This document shows, in pieces, positions 1 through 11,256 of a stretch of DNA of 64,000 nucleotides. The stretch is from Azorinus chamasolen (taxonomy: Eukaryota > Mollusca > Bivalvia > Cardiida > Solecurtidae): positions 58,897,071 through 58,961,070 of the forward strand of contig OY755241.1 in NCBI GenBank assembly GCA_963576725.1, written 5' to 3'. Numbering within the stretch: the first letter of the stretch is position 1; each line of letters begins with the position of its first letter. The notes beneath the pieces were generated by a model that saw nothing but the letters and a program-made list of their open reading frames with translations, had not been told where the DNA came from and ran no database searches. The position numbers and the translations under genes are program-made.

Positions 1-1440
1 GGGGGATAAATCCATACCATCCAACTATAGACCTGTCTCTCTGCTTAGTTGTTGTGGCAAATTTTTCAAACGAATCGTTTGTAAACATATGTACAGCTAT
101 CTCTTAGGTAATAACTTGATATACAAGTATCAATCAGGGTTTCTTCCAAATCACTCTACTATCAACCTGTTAATTGAAATTGTTCATCATATCTGCCAAT
201 CATTTGATAACAAACAACATTCTTGCTTCGTGTTTTTATCGTGGCATTAACGGGCGTCTTACTTAAGCAATAGGTGCCAGAAAGTTGTTCTTCGTTCTTC
301 TACCTCTGCTGTAAAAACAATATCAGCTGGTGTTCCACGCGGATCTGTGTTAGGACCCCTTTTTAAAATTTACGTTAATGCCATAATATAATTCGCTACT
401 CAGCTTAAGAAGATTGTTTGCGGACGATAGCTCTTTTTATATATCTGCTACCTCCTTAAATGACATTGAAGTTATTTTAAACCACGATTTTAAATTAGTT
501 TCCGGCTGGCCTAAGACTTGGCTTGTTAATTTCAACCCTGCTAAAACCGAAGCAATGATGATTTCATTTCGAAATCACGACACGCGACCTAATCAAATGT
601 TTGAAGATACTGCTATACAATTTATTAACTGTCATAAACACATAGGTGTCACCCTGAATTGTGAAAAACATTACATTCACTTTGAACAGAAGGACCCTTA
701 ATTAAATTTACCTTTCTTACGTACGGCCAATACTAGTGTATGCAGCTGTTGTTTGGGATGGTTGTTCCGAAAGCTATGCAGATACTTTAGAAAAATTAAA
801 AAACGAAGCACCCCGTAGCGTAACTGGCTTAACTAGATCGGTAATTCTAGATAATCTATATCCGGAAAGTGGATGGAAATCACTCGCCAGTCGACGAAAG
901 TTACAAAAACTCTGTTTCGTTTATAAGGCATCTCATAATATGGTTCCATCATATATAAGTGATTTGTTACCGCCGAACGTAAGGGAACTAACCCACTATC
1001 CATTAAAAATTGTGATGATATAGAAGTACCTTTCTCACGCACGTCAGTCTCAAAAAGGTTATGCATCCCGTTTTCAATAGCACTTTGGAACAACATCGGT
1101 CCAGATACCTTAAGCTCATTTAAAAAGTCATTACGAAACAATTTAGTAAGTATAACGTTCCATCTTATTACTATTTCGCAGATAAGATTGTGTCAGCTAT
1201 TCACGCCAGAATTAGGAACAACTGCAGCAATGTGAATGATGATCTTTTTAATAAACATCTGAGTAAGAATCCTTTATGCGAATGTTCACACGAAGTATAC
1301 AATGCCGAACATTACTTTTTTCAATGTGGATTTTTTCAAAACCAGAGACTTAACCTATTTCGCACAACACAGAGTTCATCCGCTTAATACCGATCTGGTT
1401 TTGTTAGGCAAACGAAATCTAAATGATGAAGACATAAAAC
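1..1440 (+). pseudogene. Decayed non-LTR retrotransposon (reverse transcriptase and C-terminal region), cut by left edge
   Basis: Broken frames read as successive parts of a jockey/CR1-type LINE ORF2. Bases 20-240 encode an RT stretch with YRPVSLLSCCGKFFKRIV and YQSGFLPNHST. Bases 310-370 resemble the AGVPRGSVLGPLF motif, although the usual VPQGS glutamine is arginine. Bases 414-690 include FADDSSFYIS, the catalytic YADD-like motif with F for Y. Bases 736-1020 give the post-RT thumb region (VTGLTRSVILDNLY, MVPSYISDLLPP). Bases 1190-1390 give a cysteine/histidine C-terminal segment (PLCECSHEVYNAEHYFFQC). At least four frameshifts or stops separate these pieces, so no protein can be made. The exact clade is unresolved. 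Confidence 0.85.
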
Positions 1441-2136
1441 ATAGTTGCTGCTGTATATTGTTTTAAAAAGCAATCACGGAGGTTTTAGCTTCACCTATAG
1501 TACAACTATCGATATTTGTTCTGACTCTTAGTATGATATTATACTTTTTTTCTAAACGTTTGCTAGGATGTCTTACTTACTGAGATAATGTTATATGCTA
1601 AGATGTCTTGCTTAAATGTTCTCTAATTGTACTACAATATACATGTTACCCAAGCCCTCTCTCTCTTTATCTCTTATCTTTCTTTTTTCTCCCTGTATCG
1701 CCCTATTTCATAAAACTTCGATTACATTTCATAATTTGTTTATGTTTCACATTTCAAATCTAATATGGTAAGAACTTGTGATCAGACCAAATTTCCTCTT
1801 ATATGAAAAAATAATATGTTTAAACTATTAATCAAGAGTCCATAAACTAGAACACGAAGGTTTTTTCTTTGAAACCATCATCAGGACCTCAGCACTTTGA
1901 TAGTACTGGAAGTTGCTATCGTCGTATGTTCGAACTTAATTATAAATCCCGTCTTACTAAGTTGGCTACGATAAATTCTGATTGATGTACTAAGTTAGCC
2001 TTTAATTTAATTATTTCACACTAGAATGTGTACTAAGTTTGGGTATCAGAGTACTAGCAAGTGTCATGTGTTGGGATCTTTAGTAAACCGGGCACCTAGT
2101 GCGTAACGAGTTCCCTTGGTTGTGATCTTGTGTGAC
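1441..2136. other. AT-rich noncoding stretch
   Basis: No exon or recognisable transposon is visible. There is a CT-rich tract at about 1655-1700. The continuation of the gene A HYR domain could lie here or left of the window, but I could not identify it. Confidence 0.4.
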
Positions 2137-2276
2137 ATATATTCTGAAAATGGGTGATCCCTGGAAAGCAAAAGTAGAAATGCAAAAAGAGAAAATTGCA
2201 GACTCGGATTTATTGAGTATGTTCATGAGTAGTAATTAAAGGTGCAACACTGCTCACATCCCCTAGCACCGGCTTA
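2137..2276 (+). repeat. Dispersed repeat R, copy 1
   Basis: This matches other copies at 24640-24745, 30740-30870, 31040-31172 and 43232-43357. Shared blocks are GCAAAAAGAGAAAATTGCAG, TTCATGAGTAGTAATTAAA and CCCTAGCACCGGCTTA. Class unknown. Confidence 0.75.
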
Positions 2277-2339
2277 GCAGTATTCAATTTTCAAAACTAA
2301 TAACATCAAAACTAATGATCCCGAATGATCAGAAAATAC

Positions 2340-2508
2340 CTTTCAACGGTGCCATCTTCGTCCGTAGCTGACGGTTTGTCTTTCCAAGTTACGGCTGTGC
2401 TCTCTGTGCCTATATCTGCTGTATAGTTTAGTTGTAGGTCACTCGGGCGGCAGTTAGTCTCGAACTTTGGAGGAGTACGTAAGTCGTTATTAGAACTTGA
2501 ACCTGAAC
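2340..2508 (-). CDS. Gene A exon: N-terminal half of a HYR (hyalin repeat) domain
   Basis: On the minus strand the exon encodes PPKFETNCRPSDLQLNYTAD then IGTESTAVTWKDKPSATDED. This matches the start of a HYR domain: PPxFxxCP, then a beta strand, then TAVTW and the ATDxDG turn. The donor is GAAAG|GTATTT (phase 2), so the domain would finish in a further exon. The acceptor is uncertain: AG before GTTCAGG (2509-2510) is used here, but an AG at about 2534 is also in phase 1. HYR modules occur in secreted or membrane adhesion and complement-like proteins. The exon lies downstream of the six-cysteine and hydrophobic exons on the same strand with compatible phase, so I infer one gene leaving the window to the left. 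Confidence 0.65.
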
Positions 2509-2731
2509 CTGTGTGATTAGCGTTGTTCATAACTATAGGGCATGTATAAACTTTGTTGACCACGATCAACAATCAGAATGTCTACGAGGTGTCTAATTAT
2601 GATCTGCATTATTTTATTCGTCACTAGATACTGAGTAAGTTTAACGCTGTTGCAGATCATGAGAGTTCTTATTACACAGTTTACCTGGGACTACACTGTT
2701 TTACTCTTCGCAATATCTGAATGAACAGTGT

Positions 2732-2981
2732 TTAACCCTTCGCTTGCTGAATTTTAAAATACATTTCTCCTTCTTTACCCATACCCTGTTGTATACTTAC
2801 ATATATCTTCACTGTGTACAAGTATTTTGCTGTGCAATCACTGCTGTGGAGTGCACTGATTGCACAATCAACTTGTAAATAGTGAAGACCCTGATGAGAC
2901 AGCTCCTACAGGAGCTGTCTCATCTTGATCTTCACTATTTACAGGAAGGTATATTGACGTGAATAGCAAGCAAAGGGTTAA
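2732..2981 (-). mobile_element. HP3 palindromic MITE, full length
   Basis: It begins TTAACCCTTCGCTTGC and ends GCAAGCAAAGGGTTAA. The internal hairpin is GAGACAGCTCCTACAGGAGC at about 2897. It is in the opposite orientation to the copy at 3608. Confidence 0.85.
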
Positions 2982-3132
2982 GACTCTAATCAATAATATA
3001 CCATTGAGTGTGGGTTATCAGTGACTGACTTGGCAGTTTTAAACAACACATACCCATATCAGTGGTTGGGAACTAATGAAGAAATCCTCAGATCAGAGTC
3101 AGCGCTTTTTGTTATTCTATATTATTGACTAA

Positions 3133-3218
3133 TATTTTCAAACAGTCATGATCCAGATGAGACGCTTAGTAACTCGACGACCCACTAGGATCCAAGCTGT
3201 TTTACACTCGGTCAGAAG
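3133..3218. mobile_element. HP6 hairpin remnant
   Basis: AAACAGTC, GATCCAGATGAGACGC and ACTCGACG are paired with ACTAGGATCCAAGCTGTTT, a degraded HP6 core. Confidence 0.6.
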
Positions 3219-3504
3219 TAAGATCAAATCGGGAGTCATTAAAACGTTCAGCATATCACAAGTTGGGCAGTCATTATTCTGTCAGCATGAAACGGGTTGA
3301 GTATGATTATTCTGCTTCGAAAGTTGTAGTTGTACTTGAACGTACGTTACAGGTTTGGAGGATACATGAACATATTTAATAAAACGAATGATTAATACTC
3401 TGATTAAAGTTAAGTTACCTACTAGAGTTAATGAAGCAGTTAAACATGTCGTATTCTGCAATACAGAGAAAAGGAATGCAATAAATGCCCCCCTTACTTT
3501 ATAT

Positions 3505-3605
3505 GTACGCCTTTTCATGCCTTTGCAAACAGAGTTGACCCAAATCAGACAGTCCCTGTAAGGGACGTCTGATCGGGGTATTCTGTGGTTGCTTATGGAA
3601 TTTAA
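3505..3605. mobile_element. HP1 remnant
   Basis: GCCTTTGCAAACAGAGTTGACC pairs with a degraded right arm, GTCTGATCGGGGTATTCTGT. It abuts the HP3 copy at 3608. Confidence 0.6.
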
Positions 3606-3607
3606 TT

Positions 3608-3857
3608 ATAACCCTTCGCTTGCTATTCATGTCAATATACCTACCTGTAAATAGTGAAGACCCAGATGAGACAGCTCCTGCAGGAGCTGTCTCATCAGGG
3701 TCTGCACTATTTACAAGTTGATTGTGCAACCAGTGCACTCCACAGCAGAGATTGCACAGATAAATACTTGTACACAGTGAGGATGTATGTAATTATACAA
3801 CAGAACATGGGTAAAGAAGGAGAAATGTATTTTAAAATTCAGCAAGCGAAGGGTTAA
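3608..3857 (+). mobile_element. HP3 palindromic MITE, full length
   Basis: AACCCTTCGCTTGC to GCAAGCGAAGGGTTAA. The hairpin GAGACAGCTCCTGCAGGAGC lies at about 3667. The left TTAA is changed to ATAA. Confidence 0.85.
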
Positions 3858-4039
3858 TTATAATAGATATGACTCTATAGTATAAGACACCATGCATACA
3901 CAGGCCATTATACAACGTTAGCTATAAATATAAGAAGGAAAAAAGAAGAATATGCCATCGTCTCTTTGGGGCGTCCAATTAGCCAATAGTGAATAAACCT
4001 GAAGTTAATCAACACAAATAAGCAAACCTATATACTTAC

Positions 4040-4114
4040 ACCACCATCCTGCAATACAACCAACTACCGCAGCAAGAACACCCAAAGATCTTTTTTTGAT
4101 ATCGTGGGGAGACC
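4040..4114 (-). CDS. Gene A exon: short hydrophobic module
   Basis: A 75-nt exon with clear borders: acceptor TATTTTTCAG|GG and donor TGGTGGT|GTAAGT, phase 1 at both ends. It encodes SPHDIKKRSLGVLAAVVGCI followed by AGWW. The basic IKKRS then Ala/Val/Gly-rich stretch could be a short membrane-associated segment or a processing site followed by a hydrophobic linker. It is short for a standard transmembrane helix, and it precedes the HYR exon, so I do not call it the membrane anchor. Confidence 0.6.
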
Positions 4115-4564
4115 CTGAAAAATATACACATCCGTTAAACACAAATACATGAGCAAACTTAGGAACAGATGTCCGTAAGCTAAATACAACGTAAGAGTTT
4201 AGAATAATGTTCAAATAATAATTTTGCTTTTTTCCACCCTCGATCTAGCAATAATAACAATAAACTCGTGTTTATTGCTAATAGCAATACAACACGAACA
4301 TCACGTATATCAACAAAAAAACTACACGACGAAACTGCATGTATATCACTAACAACAGAACAACGAAAGCTCGTATATCACTGTTTAAATAATAATACAA
4401 TGAAAATGACATACGTATGTTAGATGCGTGTAGGTGTAACATGGTTATAACTGGATGAACTCTATGACAAATTAACTGGCATGGGACTACATTGTTTGCA
4501 AACTCTGAAATTATTCACGACGATCAAATAAACAGTTGATCTCTCTATAGCATACATCAAGTTA

Positions 4565-4668
4565 ATTAACCTTTACTGCCTAAATACGCATTTTAACAAA
4601 TAAAATTTGCAAACAGAGTAGACCAGTATCAGACAGCTGATGTAGAGTTTTGTTTTGCTCTGTATGGT
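4565..4668. mobile_element. HP1 remnant
   Basis: TTAACCTTTACTGCCTAAATACGC, then TTTGCAAACAGAGTAGACC; the right arm is decayed to TTTGCTCTGT. Confidence 0.6.
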
Positions 4669-4679
4669 TATGGATTAAG

Positions 4680-4890
4680 TACAGTACAACCCCTCTACAC
4701 CTGAATTCTAGTAGAGAACAATTGAGATACTTTTAGGCAGGTGGTTGCTTAATTCAGGGTTAAACTCCAGGAGATAGCTTCTAGAGGAGCAGCTTTTTGC
4801 ATGACCTTCACCCTACATATAGCCGCCACCTATCTCCAAGGAGGATATTTATATTACACTGAAAGTCCGGTTTAGATGGGTTTTACTGTA
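4680..4890. mobile_element. PG (pogo-like) MITE
   Basis: TACAGTACAACCCCTCTA at the left and GGGTTTTACTGTA at the right, with TA flanks. The core is GCAGGTGG ... GAGATAGCTTCTAGAGGAGC ... CCACCT. Confidence 0.8.
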
Positions 4891-4927
4891 GATGTGATTC
4901 TAAAGTTTGTGCTTTGGCAAAATTTCG

Positions 4928-4929
<2 letters not shown>

Positions 4930-4960
<31 letters not shown>
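4930..4960. repeat. (CA)n microsatellite
   Basis: About 15 CA units. On the minus strand it is a (TG)n tract 16 bases inside the intron after the gene A donor at 4976. Confidence 0.95.
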
Positions 4961-4962
<2 letters not shown>

Positions 4963-4975
4963 TATATGTACATAC

Positions 4976-5224
4976 CTCTCGTTATTGCATAATTTTTCCA
5001 CATTCCATCCATACACTGTTTTTCAACTGTAGCTCCGGAATTAACTTCGACAGCAATGCAGCTGAAGCCATGCTCGACGTAATCTCCATCCTCGCCATAA
5101 CAGAAGTTGATACTGAATCCCTGATCTTCTAGCTCAGCTTTATCACATTCGATGTATGGCGTTTCAATCTGGCTTCTTCGTTGCTTCAATGAAATACATG
5201 TATGGAAAACCTGACATCCAACCC
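4976..5224 (-). CDS. Gene A exon: six-cysteine extracellular module
   Basis: A 249-nt (83-codon) exon with acceptor TTACTCCAG|GG and donor CGAGAG|GTATGT, phase 1 at both ends. The product contains six cysteines: GCQVFHTC, YIECD, NFCYGEDGDY, FSCIAVEV and KQCMDGMWK. The GxxC...CMDGMW ending resembles a sushi-like or vertebrate-lectin-like fold, but I cannot assign a named domain. Phase-1 symmetry is typical of shuffled extracellular modules. The next exon at 4114 continues in phase. The 5' end of the gene (signal peptide) was not found to the right. Confidence 0.7.
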
Positions 5225-5383
5225 CTGGAGTAATAAGAGCTGTCAAAGGACACTATGCTCGTCAATATAACTGTTTACGATATGAATTCGATAGTGCTGG
5301 TAGTATTGATATGAATTGACTTTGATGTTATTACAACATCAATTAAATAATACCTTAGACTGCTCTCTATTGACTACCCTCGC

Positions 5384-5605
5384 TTAACCCATTCCCTCAT
5401 ATTGACGACTCTGTAAAAGTCACTATGTGAAATCATTGTGATAAATAGAGCATTTGCTCTATATGAGCAAAATGTTATGCTCTATTTATCAGAATGGTTT
5501 CAAAACACAAATTTTAAACTTTTCCTTTTCTCTAGTTAATGCTCTTTTGCCGTAGTTTTATTCAAAGATTTTGTATCTAAAAATAGCCTATGAGATAATG
5601 GTTAA
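5384..5605 (+). mobile_element. HP2 palindromic MITE, full length
   Basis: TTAACCCATTCCCTCAT to ATGGTTAA; core TGATAAATAGAGCATTTGCT with an inverted copy ending TTTATCAGAATGG. Confidence 0.85.
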
Positions 5606-5796
5606 CCCTGTACCTGATAGCGATGCCTTGTATCGTCTGCGTAAACAAAGTGGTATACTATCTACTTTTGAAATACTATTTGTCTAATTCTATAGTTTCG
5701 GTCATGATAAACATCGTCATTGTTCGTGGTGCCGTTATACGAATGTAACTTATTGATATTGATACATTCGTTGTTCGTAAACACATTTAATATGGT

Positions 5797-6028
5797 TTAA
5801 CTAATTATCTCATAGGCTATTTTTAGATCCAACCTTTTTTAATTAATCTACCGAAAATGAGCATTTACTAGAGAAAAGCAAAAAAATATAGAATTTTGTA
5901 GTTTGAAACTATTGTGATAAATACAGCATTTGCTCCTATAGGAGCAAATGCTCTATTTATCACAATGGTTTCACAATGTAAATTTTATAGAGACGCAAAA
6001 AATGCGTCACTAGGGGGTAATGTGTTAA
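5797..6028 (-). mobile_element. HP2 palindromic MITE, full length, reverse orientation
   Basis: TTAACTAATTATCTCATAGG to TAATGTGTTAA. A near-perfect hairpin is centred at about 5940 (GCATTTGCTCCTATAGGAGC). Confidence 0.85.
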
Positions 6029-6187
6029 GTACGCAATATTCCTGCATCGTCTTCGTGAATTTCAGAACAACATCTGCAATACATTCCGGAAAAGCAAAAC
6101 AGATAAAAAACTATATTTTCAAATAGAGTATTTGACAGAGCTCCAGGTAAGGAGTGTAAATTAAAACAATTTAAAGAATATCTCCTT

Positions 6188-6268
6188 TTTTCTCCACCAT
6201 ACCCTATACTGTGATCACTCTTTAGAATCGTCTCGAAGAGTGGTCACAATATAGGGCTTGGTGGAGAA
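6188..6268. mobile_element. SL hairpin
   Basis: TTTCTCCACCATACCCTAT ... ACTCTTTAGAATCG then CGAAGAGTGGTCACAATATAGG ... GGTGGAGAAA. Confidence 0.8.
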
Positions 6269-7420
6269 ATGACGATTTTAGTATTTGGGTATTGGGTACG
6301 CGCGCTTATATGTAGCTCTGTTTGAGTATTTATAATTCCTTACTATGTCCAATATTCATACATGAACATTTATTAGAAATTTTACAAAACAACGTTGCGT
6401 TATTCGTTGGATAAGACAATAAATGAAAGAAATTGGAATGACATATGTATTGAAAACATAGTTGGTTTCTTCACTTTGACTCAGTGTCACTCATCCATAC
6501 ATGAGATTGCACAGGACTATCTACCATACAATTTATTTTGGAGCTGCCCCGAACAAGAAAAGGGGGAATAATTCCGTATTTATCAAAAATAAATTTATTA
6601 TTCTTGTACATTGCATTTTCTCTCAGATGACCTGGTTCTAAGTAGGAATTTTCATTGGAATATCTGCAATACGCTTTTGGACTTATGCTGTCGACAATTT
6701 CTTACGAAAGGATAACTGTAATAAAGAGATAGAGAGACCGAAGCTAGCGAGGCAACCGTAAATAAAAAAAACCGTGTCTATGGGATACATATGACCCAAC
6801 GGCAACAGAAAATAGATAAACGAAATACATGAAAAGGGGAAACACCGTACAACTCACTATGTTTCATTCCAAATATCAAATAATTCCAGCATATACAAGC
6901 CAATAAATCTTTGCCGAAAAAATTACAAGACGGACTGACGTACGGACGGACGTATATAGGTGGACAAGTATAAAACTTAATGCCCCGTCGCCTAAAGGAT
7001 GACACTGCTGAAGGGACAGCTTCGCGTGCATGTTCCTGTCCCCAGATTCCAGTCAGGTCGATGTTAGCGATAAACTGATTATAGAGAATGACACTGCTGA
7101 TGGCACACGTATAAGGGCAAGAACTTGCACAAAGGTTCCAGTCAGACCGTAGTGAGCAAGATAGTGGTTAAACGGGTATAGCTGAGTGGTAACTTCAGCT
7201 ACATATACCTACCACCAGGTTCCTGGCACTGGACACATGGAAGAAGGCTGCAACCACACAGCATACAAACACTGCACCAAACTTAATCATCTCGTCGTGT
7301 GACGTCCAAAATAACCTGTCCAAATTCAAAGCATACAATAAAGTTTCTCCACAATGAATACCAAAATATACATATTCCTAATTAGTTATTCTATTTGTTT
7401 TACATCGATTATGAAACCGC
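6269..7420. other. Noncoding stretch with a diverged tandem pair
   Basis: No exon is recognised. GACGGACTGACGTACGGACGG lies at 6929. Two diverged units starting GATGACACTGCTGA and GAATGACACTGCTGA (about 6998 and 7087) both run to TTCCAGTCAG. Confidence 0.4.
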
Positions 7421-7423
7421 TTA

Positions 7424-8599
7424 TGCTGCGTTTACACTTTGCCACCATGTCTACGATCTTTACCGTTTGAGAGAAGCGTGTTGAGCGTGAGGGGTAGTGG
7501 GATCGAATCTATGTGATCTTTGGGCAGCTTGGGGGAATCATGATGATCGCAAGGATCGTAACAAAACTTTGACGGCTAAAAGTGTTGCCACAAATATCCC
7601 GAGTGGTTGTTATATCTTGAAAGAACGCGTTACAACGAGGAAATCTTAGTAGAGCGTAGTACAGCTTCACAGACCATAACATGCACAGAACCTTGAAACT
7701 CCGTCGTAAGGGATCTGTGTGAACTTGGAAAGGAAAACACGATTCTTTAAGTTCCACAAAGATTCCTTCATACCGGTAAAACTACCACGCTGTGACACGT
7801 TGTTGCAGTCATCCCGATTGGCTCCCGTGCTAAATTCGGATAAGTTCCTGTGTGGTTTTAACATGTTGGCTCCACGCTCTGCAAGATTTGCTTCATACTC
7901 TTCATGATATTAGGTTTGAAGATGCCTACCAAACGAGGATGGAAATGTTCTGCCAAGAATGACCAGGTTGCCCCCAACTTTTCCCCACCATCATAACCAG
8001 CAACTTAGACGCTCCAGCAGAAGTCCCTGTGCAGGCGGGGGAAAACAAAACCTACCACTTCAAACAAAAAGAAATCCCCCATAGATGCATTTCTTCTCCT
8101 TCTCCTCTCTTCTATCTTGTCCTGATCCATCCCTTGATGTTGCTGTCGACTCTCCTTTCTTCGAACAACTGTGTATACATAGTTAATAACGGCATCTTTT
8201 TCATAACTTGGATTCATACGATTCATACCGGTAGCTCGTTCCTCTTTGGAATCTCATGAGAGAATGAGAGGATGACCCATGTCTCCTTTCTATACTCCAA
8301 TCTTGCTCAAAACGCGATAATCATAAACAAGGAGAGCTTAACAGCTCTTGATAACGTGATTGCTAAACAGAACGCGGCAAAACGTGATAGCATATCGTGG
8401 TCATCAAAAGAGAACTTGGGGGATGTGACAGATCTTCACGAAAATCATGTTGGTTTCGAAATAAACCGCTACAGGAGGTAGCAAATCTCTACGTAAGAAA
8501 GCGCGCGAATAGTTTGTTAAATAAAATAAATGCAATAAACCGTGACGCCTCTACGCTTTTTCTAAATCGTGGATACCGTAGCTGAGTGTAAACGCAGCA
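7424..8599 (-). mobile_element. 1.18-kb terminal-inverted-repeat DNA transposon, TTA target duplication
   Basis: The 15-bp ends TGCTGCGTTTACACT and AGTGTAAACGCAGCA are perfect inverted repeats, flanked on both sides by TTA (7421-7423 and 8600-8602). A TWA 3-bp duplication is typical of PIF/Harbinger elements. The interior holds broken minus-strand frames, for example VVRRKESRQQHQGMDQDK at about 8150, which could be transposase debris. No intact transposase is present. Confidence 0.75.
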
Positions 8600-8905
8600 T
8601 TAATGTCAATGTACGCAAATTCCTACCAATCGATTGAATGGTGGCGTACGAGATAATTGACATCGGAGATATACTTCTGCAAGGTTACAAAAGGAGAAAC
8701 GACCGTTCCTAACGATAACATTTACCTAGGGAGTTGTTACCCATAGGAACAGTAACCTTACCAAGGCAGACGTGACCCATCTGGACGATCAAACTTATTA
8801 AATAAACGATGACCGATCTGAATGCTGAAACTTACCAAAGGAGCCGTGGCTTATTGAAACAATAAAACTTATTTCCTAACCGCGACATTGCCCACATCTG
8901 CGTCC
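8600..8905. other. Noncoding, unassigned
   Basis: I recognise no repeat or exon in this stretch. Confidence 0.4.
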
Positions 8906-8962
8906 CTGTGAGATGCCGAGTAACTTGATCTCTCGTCAGGATCAAAGCTGTTTGACACTATG
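8906..8962. mobile_element. HP6 remnant
   Basis: GAGATGCCGAGTAACTTG then CGTCAGGATCAAAGCTGTTTG. Confidence 0.55.
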
Positions 8963-9225
8963 TCAGTAGTTTCTTCATTTCCAGATTCAAACAGACGATA
9001 TATTTCCACAGCGGGGTATTTCTTATGTTTTAGGCGTGACCCTACCAGGGATTGACCCAGAGGTTCATTAGGTGGAGTGTTAATCAACCACAATATATCC
9101 TCTTTACAACAACCACTTAATAAATAAACACGAGGATGTAATGAAACAGGTGATTACTTAAAGCAGAACAAAACCTGTAATAAGCTACATCCTCAAATCG
9201 CTGAAATGTTTAAGTCATTTACTCC

Positions 9226-9330
9226 CTAAATACACCTCTCTACGTCTTTGCAAATATAGTAGACCCAGATCTGATGGCCCCTGTAGGAAATGTTTGATCA
9301 GGGTCTGCTCTGTTTGCTATGATGTGATAA
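9226..9330. mobile_element. HP1a MITE fragment
   Basis: TACTCCCTAAATACACC then GACCCAGATCTGATGGCCCC paired with GATCAGGGTCTGCTCTGTTTGC. Confidence 0.75.
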
Positions 9331-9545
9331 AGATGCGATTCTACAAATTCTTCCATTGCCAAAACTTCCTGTTTGCATGTGCTACATGTATTATAACAAT
9401 AAACCCGATTTATATCCATGATGTCATTATATGTATTTCTTACATAAATATTCATGAAGTTAAGGATTCTTTTCACGCTAAGTAATTATAGTCTACAATA
9501 AAATAAAACGTGTTTGTTGCAGCTGTTAAAGTTATTGTTTCCTTT

Positions 9546-9660
9546 TAAACCTTTAGCTTGCTATGGGCGGGTGACTGAATACCTATGCAAACAGTTTGAA
9601 TCCAGATGAGTCGCCGAGTAACTCGGTGTCTCATCGGGGTCCAAACTGTTTGACATATTG
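9546..9660. mobile_element. HP6 MITE fragment
   Basis: Hairpin GCAAACAGTTTGAATCCAGA ... GCCGAGTAACTCGG ... GGGTCCAAACTGTTTG at 9583-9652. Confidence 0.75.
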
Positions 9661-9790
9661 GTTATAGCCTTGAATTTTAAAAATGTATTAGATGAAAAAG
9701 TCTGTAAAAGTCATTTGCTCAGCAGGCTAAAGGCTAATATGCAATTGGGAGAGCAATAGATATAGATGCGTACTCAAATACTAAAATCGT

Positions 9791-9871
9791 CAGTTCTCCA
9801 CCAAAATATATGTTGCGACCATTCTTTTGATTCTGATGAGTGGTCACAGCATTGGGTTTGGTAGAGAAATA
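9791..9871. mobile_element. SL hairpin, diverged
   Basis: AGTTCTCCACCAAA ... GAGTGGTCACAGCATTGGG ... GGTAGAGAAATAA. Confidence 0.7.
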
Positions 9872-10670
9872 AAGAAGTTATACTTGAAAATGTTTTAATG
9901 CATGGATCTTTATTTAGACCTCTGAATAAGTGTGTCAATAAAACATAATCAGTGTTATTAATATCGTTAATGCGCGTGCAAGTATTAATCCATTACTGGT
10001 GGTGATTATGTGACTACATTATGCAAAGATTTTGGAGCAAGATGAGACGTCGATTAGATCTAACTATTTTAAGCGAAATTGGGAGAAAAAAATATGCTGA
10101 CGATACAATTTGCAGACGGTATTTCGTGACAGGGAAACTGTTGATAACAATAATAATTTCCAGACGATTTGAAAACAACAACAACAACTTCAACAGGCTA
10201 TTACATTATTAAAAAAGAAAAGAAGAAGGAAGACAAAGAAGAACAAGAAGATATAGGCACAAAAATGGCTGCGAAATATAAGCTTCAATTACACTTTATG
10301 GTGATTAGAAATAGTCACAGTAAATCGCTTACCCGAGTTACGGTTTTGACGGTTGTCTAAGCTATATTGTCTTGTCTGATCGACGGTCGCTTTGTAAATA
10401 GCTTAATGTCAGAAGTGCATTCCGCAGGAGGAAGTTATATTCATGAAGGCGGGTCTTGATAAAGTTGTAAAGTAATAACGAAGGCGGGGCCTGATAGAAT
10501 GACTAAACCAATGTTACATGTAACCTAATACACACAATCATCTTTCAAATCCTGTCACCTGCTTCATAGTGTACTACATGTATATTGTACTTCTTTTCAA
10601 AAATACGACAATACGAGTCAGACTTGTTCGAATCTTAATACATGTATACAATAAAATCTCGCCAACATTT
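9872..10670. other. Noncoding, AT-rich
   Basis: An AAG-rich low-complexity tract lies at 10205-10255. A pair of AGGCGGGnCTTGATA-like motifs occurs near 10450 and 10484. No exon was identified. Confidence 0.4.
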
Positions 10671-10674
10671 TCCT

Positions 10675-10840
10675 GTTAAATATTCATGTAAGAAATATTA
10701 ACATCATGAATATTAATTATCTCTGGCTGATTTGTTATGATTATGTACATATCAGTTTTTTGTATTGTAGTGTCAGATATACTTTAATTTGCAGATCTTT
10801 ATCTGGGTCTACCCCGTTTGCAAGCACATGAAAAGGCGTT
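10675..10840. mobile_element. HP1b remnant
   Basis: AAATATTCATGTAAGAAATA, ATCATGAATATTAATTA and TCTGGGTCTACCCCGTTTGC are HP1b landmarks. The left hairpin arm is lost. Confidence 0.6.
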
Positions 10841-11256
10841 TATATGATATAATATTTCGTCCTTTTAGACAAGTGGCACTTTAATGCAGGGTAAAAACTT
10901 GTGGAATGTTTCAATGTAGGCAAATAATAAACAAACGCAGTGTGTAAAAGAAAGAAAGGGAGAGACGAATGATAGAAATTGATCTTCAATTATCCGTTTG
11001 TGAGTTAGCTCAGCTATGTACAGTCGCATGGTATCTTAAATTAAAATTGATATATGCAATGAAAGGATATAGCAAAGCGTTAAGCATTTGACCAATCCTT
11101 TCGTATATAGACCTTTTCACGTACATGTATTTACAAACAAGTTAGACACAGATTGGACGATTCTGTTGTAGGAGCATCCTGTTAAGGGTTAACTCTGTAT
11201 GCTTATGAAATGATATGTGGATCTGATTCTACACTTTCTGAAATGTCTAAACATTC

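Noticed and set aside
3608..3857. 8-bp target duplication TAATTATA for an HP3 copy (hAT-like)
   Set aside because: Other HP3 copies consistently show TTAA at both ends; the match here looks like coincidence plus one substitution.
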